Of a stretch of 64,000 bases of DNA, positions 44,930 to 52,234 are shown piece by piece. Below the pieces are notes generated by a model that saw only the letters and a program-made list of their open reading frames with translations, was not told the origin of the DNA and did no database searches. The position numbers and the translations under genes were made by a program. The stretch covers positions 1-64,000 of the forward strand of contig CAIMWE010000253.1 of the NCBI GenBank assembly GCA_903845115.1, in the 5' to 3' direction. Positions within the stretch are counted from its first letter, which is position 1. Every line of letters starts with the position of its first letter. This DNA comes from an uncultured Acidobacteriota bacterium (lineage in GTDB: Bacteria; Acidobacteriota; Thermoanaerobaculia; UBA5066).

Positions 44930-45384
44930 CCTCGCCGTCGCACGACGAGGCCCGGAGGATCCTGGACAGCGCCCCGTTCATCCGGGACCTCGGGCTGAGG
45001 CTCGAGAGCCTCGGCGAGGGGACCTGCACGACCGTCCTCGACCTGGAGGAGCGCCATCTCCAGCAGGACGGGTTCGTCCACGCGGGAGTCCAGGCGACGA
45101 TCGCGGACCACACGGCGGGGACGGCCGGGGCGACGCTGATCCCGGCCGGCCGGGCCGTCCTGTCGATCGAGTTCAAGATCAACCTCCTCCGGCCCGCCCA
45201 CGGCGAGCGGCTCGTCTGCCGCGCGACGGTGCTGCGCGCCGGGAGGTCGGTCAGCGTCGTGGAATCCGAGGTTCTCGCGGTCGAGGCGGGGCGCGAGCGC
45301 CTCGTCTCCAAGGCCACGGTCACCCTGGCCGTCGTCCCGCGTCCCGGCAAGGACGCGAGGAGACCCCCCGAGGAGACACCCTGA
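44923..45384 (+). CDS. PaaI-type hotdog thioesterase
   Basis: A protein of about 153 residues. The hotdog core has LGEGTCTTVLDLEERH, GFVHAGVQATIADHTAGTAG (active-site region) and VLSIEFKINLLRPAHGERL. It probably hydrolyses acyl- or aryl-CoA. Two in-frame GTG codons, 44923 and 44926, both follow GGAGG at a proper distance; the first is used. It overlaps the SGNH stop. Confidence 0.85.
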   Translation: MVTSPSHDEARRILDSAPFIRDLGLRLESLGEGTCTTVLDLEERHLQQDGFVHAGVQATIADHTAGTAGATLIPAGRAVLSIEFKINLLRPAHGERLVCRATVLRAGRSVSVVESEVLAVEAGRERLVSKATVTLAVVPRPGKDARRPPEETP

Positions 45385-45461
45385 GCATCACCGCCAGCGG
45401 CGTCGTCGGCTTCGTGGCCCTTCAGCACGCCGCGTTCCTCGTCCTCGCCTCGCGCGGCTGA
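45381..45461 (+). pseudogene. Truncated DUF1304-like gene remnant
   Basis: From CTG 45381, overlapping the thioesterase stop (CTGA), a 26-codon frame reads SITASGVVGFVALQHAAFLV then stops. This matches the N-terminus typical of the small DUF1304 membrane proteins (G-x-V-A-L-x-H). The remaining family helices are missing, so it looks like a gene fragment. Short length limits certainty. Confidence 0.35.
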
Positions 45462-45496
45462 GAAGGCGCGAAGGGGCGGCAGCACTCCGCGAGGCT

Positions 45497-45529
45497 GGCG
45501 CCCCGGAGGCCTCTCGCCTCCGGGGCGCC
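45497..45529. terminator. Perfect 14-base hairpin between convergent genes
   Basis: GGCGCCCCGGAGGC (45497-45510), loop ctctc, GCCTCCGGGGCGCC (45516-45529). It lies between the thioesterase gene on the plus strand and the lipoprotein gene on the minus strand, so it can stop both. No U-tract. Confidence 0.6.
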
Positions 45530-45556
45530 GGGGAGCCCCGAGCTTTCCGGTCCCGT

Positions 45557-46030
45557 CTACTTGTCGTTCCGCTCCAGCTTGATCTGGAGCGTGCCGTGCT
45601 CGTTCTCGATCTCCACCTTGCCCGTGCTGGTCCCCTTCGCGAGGTACCACTTCACCTCCCCCGGCTTCTCCGAGGTGCTGGTGACCTGCCAGCCGTTCGA
45701 GGCGATCGCGGCGAGGTAGAACTTCTTGACGTTGTCGAAGGTGTCCCCGGAGTTGAACTTCGCTTCCACGCTGCTGGAGAACCCGGCGTGAGGCTCCGCC
45801 CTGAGCGCGACCTTCGTCGCCCCGGGATAGTCGGGGAGGTCGGCGACGGAGGGCGCAGCCGCCGGCGCGGCCGGGGCGGGCGCCGCGCTGGCCGGCGCGG
45901 CCGGGGCCTGGGCCGGAGCCGCTGCCGCCGGAGGAGCCGCAGCCGGGGGAGCCGCCGGCTGCTCGTTCCCCTTGCAGGCGACGAGGCTCATCGAGACCGC
46001 AACGAGAGCAGGGACCAGCAATTTTTTCAT
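45557..46030 (-). CDS. Small lipoprotein with Ala/Pro linker
   Basis: A 157-residue lipoprotein: MKKLLVPALVAVSMSLVAC gives a clear lipobox with Cys19. Residues 25-62 are an Ala/Pro linker. The C-terminal 95 residues are a small mixed fold (YPGATKVALRAEPHAGFSSS, FYLAAIASNGWQVTSTSE, LQIKLERN) as seen in many hypothetical periplasmic lipoproteins. Function unknown. AAAGGAA precedes the ATG. Confidence 0.8.
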   Translation of the reverse strand: MKKLLVPALVAVSMSLVACKGNEQPAAPPAAAPPAAAAPAQAPAAPASAAPAPAAPAAAPSVADLPDYPGATKVALRAEPHAGFSSSVEAKFNSGDTFDNVKKFYLAAIASNGWQVTSTSEKPGEVKWYLAKGTSTGKVEIENEHGTLQIKLERNDK

Positions 46031-46167
46031 CGTGTGTTCCTTTCCATGAGGTGGCGTGGCGCCACTCCTTCCGTGATTTGTGTAAATCCTACCAGCGAAG
46101 AGGGGGCGTCACCACTCCCGAATCGGAGGGAAGGCCGCGGGACCTGTCCCGCGCTCCGCGAAGGGGG

Positions 46168-47145
46168 TCAAGCGTCGCGCGGGACGGAGGCCGGGACCTC
46201 CGAGGCAGGGACCGCCTTCTCGAGCAGTGCGACGAGTTGCGGGTCCCAGGCTCCCTCCCGAGCCTCCTCGGCGATGATCCTCGTCGCGTCGGCGTGCTGG
46301 CGCGACGGGCGGTGAGGACGTGACGAGACGAGAGCGTCGTAGGCGTCGGAGATCGCCAGGACCTGGACGGAGAGAGGGATGTCGAGCCCGCTGACGCCGT
46401 ACGGGTATCCCGACCCGTCGATCCGCTCGTGGTGGCGAAGGACGAACGGCCCCAACGGCTCCAGCGATCGGATTCCCCGGATCATCTCGAATCCCACGAC
46501 CGGGTGGGAGCGGACGAGGGCGAGCTCCTCCCTCGAGAACTCCGTCTCCTTGAGGAGGATCCGGTCGGGGATGGACACGGTCCCGATGTCGTAGAGGGTC
46601 GCCGCCTGCCGGAGCCTCTCCATCTCGCCGGGGGGAAGGCCCACGAGCCGGCCCATCTCGATGGCCAGGCCCGCGACGCGGAGGGAGTGGTCCACCCGGT
46701 AGATCTCCCGGGACTCCACTCCACGCAGAATCCCCCCGAGGACGCGGACGAAGTCGTTCGTCTCGCGCTTGAGAAGGGTCCGCCCCGCCAGGGCGCGGAG
46801 CCGGGCCGCGAGGCGCGGGATGCCCGTGGGCCACTCCAGGATGTCGTCGGCCCCCTCGGAGAGAGCCGCGTCCGCGAGGCCGTCCGCCCCCGCGGGGACG
46901 ATGGCGAGGAGCGGAAGCGCCGCCCGCCCGGCCTCGTTCCGCCAGCTCCGGAGGAGCTCCCTCGGCGCCGGGGCCCCGCCGAGGAGCGAGACCGCCACGA
47001 CCTGCGGACTGACGAGGGCGGCGGCGGCGGCGGCGGCCGGATCGCCGACCGGAAGGCAGCTGAAGCGCGCGGCCTCGATCTGAGCGGCGATGGCTGAGCG
47101 CCGACTCTCGGACTCTTCCACCAGCAGGACGAGCGGGAAGCTCAC
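46168..47145 (-). CDS. Degenerate HD-GYP regulator with pseudo-receiver
   Basis: A 325-residue protein. Residues 3-115 have the receiver fold (LVLLVEESESRRSAI), but the phospho-Asp position is Ser (VVAVSLLGG, Ser53). Residues 128-320 are an HD-GYP domain with VDHSLRVAGL, SHPVVGFEMI and HHERIDGSGYP all kept, yet the central HD is changed to YD (LYDIGTVSIPD, Tyr185) and the following GK to GT. So c-di-GMP hydrolysis is doubtful; it may be a sensor. The start is GTG; rc TATCGT (47153-47158) ends seven bases before it. Divergent from the NtrC-like gene. Confidence 0.85.
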   Translation of the reverse strand: MSFPLVLLVEESESRRSAIAAQIEAARFSCLPVGDPAAAAAAALVSPQVVAVSLLGGAPAPRELLRSWRNEAGRAALPLLAIVPAGADGLADAALSEGADDILEWPTGIPRLAARLRALAGRTLLKRETNDFVRVLGGILRGVESREIYRVDHSLRVAGLAIEMGRLVGLPPGEMERLRQAATLYDIGTVSIPDRILLKETEFSREELALVRSHPVVGFEMIRGIRSLEPLGPFVLRHHERIDGSGYPYGVSGLDIPLSVQVLAISDAYDALVSSRPHRPSRQHADATRIIAEEAREGAWDPQLVALLEKAVPASEVPASVPRDA

Positions 47146-47202
47146 GCGCCGTACGATACATCCGCCGTCGCCTTGCTGCTATGCTCGCCCGCAGGGTGAG
47201 GC

Positions 47203-48591
47203 GTGGGTTCCCCTGAGTCGTCGTTCGCTCGCGTGGCGGTCGTGGCTTCCGACGCCGCCGTGCGCGAGCTGATCCGGTCGGCCTTGCGGACGGAGCCGGT
47301 CACCGTCGACCTGATCCAGAGCGCACGGGAGTTCTACGCCGGGTGCGGCCTTTCGCGCTACGCGCTGGTCCTCGCCGACTGGGCCCTCTCCGACAGCTCC
47401 GCCCTCGACTTCCTGCGCGAGGGCCGCCGCCTGGCGCCAGGGGCGCGTTTCGTCCTGATGGCCTCCGACGTGCCGCTCTCGGCGATCGTCGAGGCGGTCA
47501 AGGACGGGGCCGACGACGTCCTGCAGAAGCCGTTCCGGCTCGAGCAGCTGACGTCCATCGTCCGGCGCTCCCTTCCCTCCGCGGGCGAGCCCGAATCCGC
47601 GCCGAGCAGCGCCCCGCCGGGAGCGGCCGCCGCCGTGGGGAGCTCTCCGGCCTGGCGGGACCTTCTCGACCGCGCCCGGCGGGTGGCGGAGCTCTCCTCC
47701 ACGGTCTTGATCCGGGGGGAGACCGGGTCCGGGAAAGAGGTCCTCGCCCGGTACATCGCCTCGTGCAGCCGGCGGGCCGGAAAGACCTTCCTCGCGGTGA
47801 ACTGCTCGGCCATGCCCGAGACGCTCGTCGAGAGCGAGCTGTTCGGACACGAGAAGGGCGCGTTCAGCGGCGCCGACACCGCCCACGCGGGCCTCTTCGA
47901 GGAGGCGGACGGCGGGACGATCTTCCTCGACGAGATCGGGACGATGCCGATCCAGGCCCAGGCGAAGATCCTCCGGGTACTCGAGGAACGCCAGGTGCGG
48001 CGGGTCGGCGGCAGCCGCAACACCCCCGTCGACATCCGCGTCCTCGCCGCCACGAACCTCGACATCGAGGCGGCCATCGCCCGGAGGGAGTTCCGCGAGG
48101 ACCTCTACTACCGGCTCGCGGTGGTCACGCTCTGGATTCCCCCCCTCCGGAAGCGCGTCTCCGACATCGAGGTGCTGGCGGACTACTTCCTCGGGCAGCT
48201 CACGCCGCCCGGAGAGGCGCCGCGCAGCCTCTCCCCCGCCGCGCTCGCCTTCCTCCAGAGCTACCCGTTCCCCGGCAACGCCCGGGAGCTCCGCCACGCC
48301 CTGGAGCAGGCCGTGATCTTCTCGAGCGGCGTCGAGCTCCGCCCCGAGGACTTCTCGTCGCTGGCCGCACGCCTCGAGATGCTTCCGGGTCGCCGGGACC
48401 CCTCGGAATCGCCAGCCGATGAGCAGGTCACCCCCGAGCGCCTCCTCGCCGCCCTCCGGTCGTGCGGGGGAAATCGAGTCGAAGCCGCCCGGTCGCTGAG
48501 GATCAGCCGCTCCACGCTCTACCGGCTCCTGAAGCGGATCAGCAACGGCGAAGAGGACGACCAGGAGACGACGCTCACATCGACGCCCTGA
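47203..48591 (+). CDS. NtrC-family sigma-54 activator
   Basis: A 462-residue regulator. A receiver (8-125) has Asp59 (YALVLADWALSDSS), then a linker, AAA+ domain with Walker A RGETGSGKE, sigma-54 loop GAFSGA (Ser in place of the usual Thr), Walker B FLDEIGTM and FPGNARELRH, and a Fis-type HTH (RVEAARSLRISRSTLYRLL). The phosphoacceptor is present, unlike in the neighbouring HD-GYP protein. A partner kinase is not adjacent. The start is GTG 47203. The target may be the operon that begins 100 bases downstream, but no -24/-12 GG/GC element was found with confidence there. Confidence 0.92.
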   Translation: MGSPESSFARVAVVASDAAVRELIRSALRTEPVTVDLIQSAREFYAGCGLSRYALVLADWALSDSSALDFLREGRRLAPGARFVLMASDVPLSAIVEAVKDGADDVLQKPFRLEQLTSIVRRSLPSAGEPESAPSSAPPGAAAAVGSSPAWRDLLDRARRVAELSSTVLIRGETGSGKEVLARYIASCSRRAGKTFLAVNCSAMPETLVESELFGHEKGAFSGADTAHAGLFEEADGGTIFLDEIGTMPIQAQAKILRVLEERQVRRVGGSRNTPVDIRVLAATNLDIEAAIARREFREDLYYRLAVVTLWIPPLRKRVSDIEVLADYFLGQLTPPGEAPRSLSPAALAFLQSYPFPGNARELRHALEQAVIFSSGVELRPEDFSSLAARLEMLPGRRDPSESPADEQVTPERLLAALRSCGGNRVEAARSLRISRSTLYRLLKRISNGEEDDQETTLTSTP

Positions 48592-48691
48592 AGCGCCGGG
48601 GCGAGGTTCGACGGACCAGCCAGCCGGACGGCGCCCCTGGCCTCTATCGCGCGAGGCCGCCGAATTGCTACGATCCAGGCAGGCACAAACA

Positions 48692-50008
48692 ATGAAGAAT
48701 CCCGGCGGCACCGTTCCGCGGGAGAGTTCTGCTGAGGGATCGTCCTCCCCCGGCGCGGCGGATCCGGAGCCCGGCGCGGTGAAGCGGGATTTTCTCCTCC
48801 TGGTCGCCAGCCGGGTCTTCTCCCGCCTGGGAGACGGCTTCCTCCGGATCCTCGCCGTCCTCCTCGTGGCCGCCAGGAGCAAGGACCCGATGGTCGCGGG
48901 CCTCGTCCTCGTCTTCCGGTACGTCTCCGAGATCCTGATCAACGCCGTCTCGGGGCCGTTCATCGACCGGTTCCGGATCCGGACCTCGCTCATGGCCTCG
49001 GACCTCCTCCGGACGGCCCTCTCGCTCCTCCTCGTCGCGGCGGTCCTCTCGGGCCAGCCGTACTGGCTCTTCCTCGTCCTCTCGTTCCTGGGCGACTTCG
49101 TCTTCATCTTCTTCAAGCCGGCGGCCGACAAGGTGGTCAAGGTCGATTTTCCGGTCTCGGAGGGGACGAGGATCCTCTCGCTGGTGGACGCCGCGAACCA
49201 CGTGAGCAACATCGGCGGGTACGCCCTCGCGAGCCTGGTCGCCGCCACCCTGGGACTGGAGGTCGCGGTCCTTTTCGGGCCGGTCTTCTTCTTCTCGTCG
49301 TTCCTGCTGGTCGCCCGCCTCCGGTTGCCGGGCGAGAAGGCGATCGACTACCGGAAGGTCCGGAGCCAGTCGTGGTGGGAGAGCCAGCGCGAGGGTCTCC
49401 TCTACACCTGGAGGAGCCGTCCCCTGCGCTTCCTGCTGATCGGCCGCTCGCTCGTCGCCGTCGGGCAGGGGTCCTTCTCCGTCCTCTCGGTCGCCTACCT
49501 CGCGAGCCTGGCGAAGGGGATCTCGTCGTACGGGTACTTCGAGTCGGCCCAGTCCGCCGGGAAGGTCGTGGTCACGCTCCTGGTGATCCCGTTTTTCTTC
49601 GCGCGGCGCTCGACCTTCCTCCTGACGGCCGTCTCGCTCCTCCTCGTCGGGTTCTCCTTCTTCGGCTTCCGCCTCGCGCACGACGTCGTCCTCGCCTGTC
49701 TGGTCGGCGCGATGGTCGGGGCGGGGCAGGCGAGCCAGGCCGTCGGCGTCGACGCGATCCTGAACCGCTACTCCGAGGCCTCTATCCAGGGGCGCGCGAA
49801 GTCGACGACCAGCTTCGGGAGCCGCCTCTCGGGCCTCGCCGCCATCGGGCTCGTCTATTTCCTGGTGTCGGCCGCCAGGGTGGAGCCGAGGGTCATCTTC
49901 GGGTGGCTCGGCATCTTCCCCATAATAGGGGCGCTCGTCTTCTTCCTGGGGTGGATGGCCGAGCGGTCTGGAAAGGTCGGGGTGAGTGAGGTGACCGATG
50001 GAACCTGA
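48692..50008 (+). CDS. MFS transporter heading the kinase-like/FHA operon
   Basis: A 438-residue protein with a Ser/Pro-rich cytoplasmic start and about 11-12 membrane helices. SGPFIDRFRIRTSLMASDLLR is the loop 2-3 motif of the MFS_3/EntS-like family; quoted residues lie near 80-100. TACGAT at 48669-48674 is a possible -10 with a start about 9-10 bases before ATG. It is followed by three genes with unusual signalling domains, and its stop region overlaps the next ATG by 11 bases. The substrate is unknown. Confidence 0.82.
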   Translation: MKNPGGTVPRESSAEGSSSPGAADPEPGAVKRDFLLLVASRVFSRLGDGFLRILAVLLVAARSKDPMVAGLVLVFRYVSEILINAVSGPFIDRFRIRTSLMASDLLRTALSLLLVAAVLSGQPYWLFLVLSFLGDFVFIFFKPAADKVVKVDFPVSEGTRILSLVDAANHVSNIGGYALASLVAATLGLEVAVLFGPVFFFSSFLLVARLRLPGEKAIDYRKVRSQSWWESQREGLLYTWRSRPLRFLLIGRSLVAVGQGSFSVLSVAYLASLAKGISSYGYFESAQSAGKVVVTLLVIPFFFARRSTFLLTAVSLLLVGFSFFGFRLAHDVVLACLVGAMVGAGQASQAVGVDAILNRYSEASIQGRAKSTTSFGSRLSGLAAIGLVYFLVSAARVEPRVIFGWLGIFPIIGALVFFLGWMAERSGKVGVSEVTDGT

Positions 50009-51218
50009 GGTCCGTGGTCCGGAAAAGGTCGATCCCTCCGGTCTCGAGGACGCGGCGGCCCGCCTCTTCGAAGGCCTCCTGCAGGCGTCGCGGGCCGGCC
50101 AGAAGGAGGCGGACGTCGAGTACGGCGGCGCCCGGATGACGGTCGTGCTGCCGCCGCTCGGCGAGGGGGACCGCGGGGTCGTCTACCGGCTCAGGTCCCA
50201 CTCCCTGGAGGTGCGGCACCCTCACGGGCCGCTCTGCGTGAAAGTGGCGAAGCCGCAGGCGATCTGCCGGGAGCGGCTGCTCGAGGAGACGATGACGACC
50301 GACTTCTTCCTGTCGGAGAAGGTGTCGGTCCCGCGGATCCACTTCATGGACCCCGAGGGGCGGTTCTGCCTGAAGGACCTCGTCGAGGGGGAGACGGTCA
50401 CCAGCCTCTACCTGCGATTCCAGCAGCTCTCGGCCCGGACGCAGGGGCTGATCCTGTCGGACCTCGAGAAGTTCGTGGCGAGACTGCTCGAGCTCTTCCG
50501 GAAGCGCCCGGACTGCCAGGTGTCGATCAGCCCGAACAACGTCTACGTGCTGACCGAGGGCGGCCGGTTCCGCGACCCCGTCCAGTTCGTCCTCATCGAC
50601 CCCGGGACCACCTTGAAGAAGGGCTACGACGGCTTCACCTTCTCGAAGTACTGGAACGAGGTGCTCCCCGACCGGATCAGGAAGTACCAGCGGACCGGGT
50701 ACCTCCAGTGGCTGGTGCCCCAGGACGTCACGACGTCCGAGCGCGACGAGGCGAAGGACTTCGAGATCTTCCGCGGGCTCTCGCCGTCGGAAGTGTTCCT
50801 GCTGCTGAAGGCCGCCCGGACGATCGAGTTCGACGCCGAGGAGGTGATCCTCCGCGAAGGGGCGGTGGGAGAGAACTTCTACCTCGTCCTCGACGGCTTC
50901 GTCGAGATCCGGCGGGGCGCCTGGAGCCGGCCCGGCTCGTGGAACCTCCGGATCGGACGCGGCTCGGTGCTGGGGGAGATGGCGTTCCTCCTCCACGTCC
51001 CGCGCTCCATGACGGCGGTGGCGGCGACCCGGTGCAAGCTGATCGAGATCGACCAGGACCAGTTCCACGAGCTGCTCGAGGCGAAGCTCACGGCTCCCTA
51101 CAAGCTGATCCGGAACATCGCGGTCATCCTCGCGGAGCGCCTGCACTCGCTGGACCGGTCGCACGAGGTCCTCCTGGAGGCCCGCGACCGCGCGGCGGAG
51201 CCGGCGGGAAAACCGTGA
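49998..51218 (+). CDS. Kinase-like domain fused to a cyclic-nucleotide-binding domain
   Basis: A 406-residue protein. Residues 48-235 form a protein-kinase-like fold: Gly-rich loop GEGDRG (55-60), VAIK-type Lys82 (CVKVAKP), a catalytic loop SISPNNVYV (177-185) with Asn but no HRD Asp, and the metal site LIDPGTT (199-205) in place of DFG. Residues 258-390 are a cyclic-nucleotide-binding domain with GEMAF (326-330) and Arg336 (VPRSMTA), the phosphate-binding cassette, intact. So a cNMP- or second-messenger-controlled kinase or pseudokinase is predicted. The first domain is paralogous to that in the next protein. Overlap with the next GTG is four bases. Confidence 0.75.
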   Translation: MEPEVRGPEKVDPSGLEDAAARLFEGLLQASRAGQKEADVEYGGARMTVVLPPLGEGDRGVVYRLRSHSLEVRHPHGPLCVKVAKPQAICRERLLEETMTTDFFLSEKVSVPRIHFMDPEGRFCLKDLVEGETVTSLYLRFQQLSARTQGLILSDLEKFVARLLELFRKRPDCQVSISPNNVYVLTEGGRFRDPVQFVLIDPGTTLKKGYDGFTFSKYWNEVLPDRIRKYQRTGYLQWLVPQDVTTSERDEAKDFEIFRGLSPSEVFLLLKAARTIEFDAEEVILREGAVGENFYLVLDGFVEIRRGAWSRPGSWNLRIGRGSVLGEMAFLLHVPRSMTAVAATRCKLIEIDQDQFHELLEAKLTAPYKLIRNIAVILAERLHSLDRSHEVLLEARDRAAEPAGKP

Positions 51219-52219
51219 CGGGAGGCGTGGGCGCGGCAACCGTCTTCCGGGACAGCGAGACGACGCAGCACCGCGAGATCTGTCCGCACTGCGAGGAGGG
51301 GATCCTGACCACGGTCGAGGTCCCGCACGACATCACCCTGTCGGGCACGGTCGTGAGGATCCCGCGGGTGCAGGCGGAGGAGTGCCGGGTCTGCGGATTC
51401 CGCGCCCTCTCCGGGCGGGAAGTCCGGCTCTTCGACGTGCTCTTCGCGCCGCACTACCCGAAGATCTCCGACCTCGTCACCGCCCTTCGCGCCGCGCACT
51501 TCAACGGGATGTTCCTCCGGGAGGACCAGGCCGAGGGCCCCTTCGGCTTCGGGTCCCGGGAATACGTCGACAACCTCGCGAACGACCTGCGCGACCTCTA
51601 CCTCGACAACGAGACGAGCCACGTCCTCGGAGAGCTCGGCGGGGCCCGGGGAGTGGTCCCCCTGGACGTCGCCGGCCGCCGCTACCGCGTCGTCCTCCCC
51701 AAGATCGGGGAGGGGGAGAACGGCGTCGTTTACGACCACGAGGAGGATCCCGGCTCGGTCTTCAAGGTCGCCAAGCCGCGCGCCTACAGCCGGGACCACA
51801 TCCTCCAGGAGTGCGAGGTGACCGACCTCTTCGTCCGCGAGGGGATCGCCGTCCCGAGGATCGGCGATTTCGACCGTTACGGGAGCTACGTGGTCAAGGA
51901 GAAGCTCTCGGGCCAGTCGGTCGCCGTGATCTACGACGACCTGGGCGCCCCGGACGCCCTCCGTCACGCGCGGGTCCGCGCGGCGGTGAGGGCGTTCATC
52001 GACCGGATGATGGAGTTCTTCGTCCGGTGCCCTTCGGCCAAGACCTCCGTGAGCCCCAACAACATCTTCGTCCAGGAGACCGGCGACACGGTCGAGTGCC
52101 TGCTCGTCGACACCGGCCCGGCGCCGTTCCACGACTATTCCAGGTTCGACTTCGCGGAGTACTGGGAGGTCACGGTTCCTCAGAAGATCAGGCAGTACCG
52201 CGAGGTCGGGTACATCTAG
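51215..52219 (+). CDS. Zinc ribbon fused to a kinase-like domain
   Basis: A 334-residue protein from GTG 51215. Residues 20-65 are a YgiT-type zinc ribbon with CPHC (23-26) and CRVC (57-60). A helical linker (75-140) leads to a kinase-like domain with Gly loop GEGENG (165-170), Lys in VFKVAKP (about 184), VSPNNIFV and LLVDTGPAPFHDYSRFDF. The last segment (YWEVTVPQKIRQYREVGYI, residues 316-334) closely resembles the paralogue's YWNEVLPDRIRKYQRTGYL. The YgiT ribbon is normally an antitoxin-type DNA-binding unit partner, here without its HTH. Function unknown. Confidence 0.72.
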   Translation: MTGGVGAATVFRDSETTQHREICPHCEEGILTTVEVPHDITLSGTVVRIPRVQAEECRVCGFRALSGREVRLFDVLFAPHYPKISDLVTALRAAHFNGMFLREDQAEGPFGFGSREYVDNLANDLRDLYLDNETSHVLGELGGARGVVPLDVAGRRYRVVLPKIGEGENGVVYDHEEDPGSVFKVAKPRAYSRDHILQECEVTDLFVREGIAVPRIGDFDRYGSYVVKEKLSGQSVAVIYDDLGAPDALRHARVRAAVRAFIDRMMEFFVRCPSAKTSVSPNNIFVQETGDTVECLLVDTGPAPFHDYSRFDFAEYWEVTVPQKIRQYREVGYI

Positions 52220-52234
52220 CTTCAGGGAGTCCAC

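Noticed and set aside
51215-52219. MqsA/YgiT antitoxin
   Set aside because: Only the zinc ribbon is similar; the HTH is missing, no MqsR-like toxin is adjacent and the rest is kinase-like.
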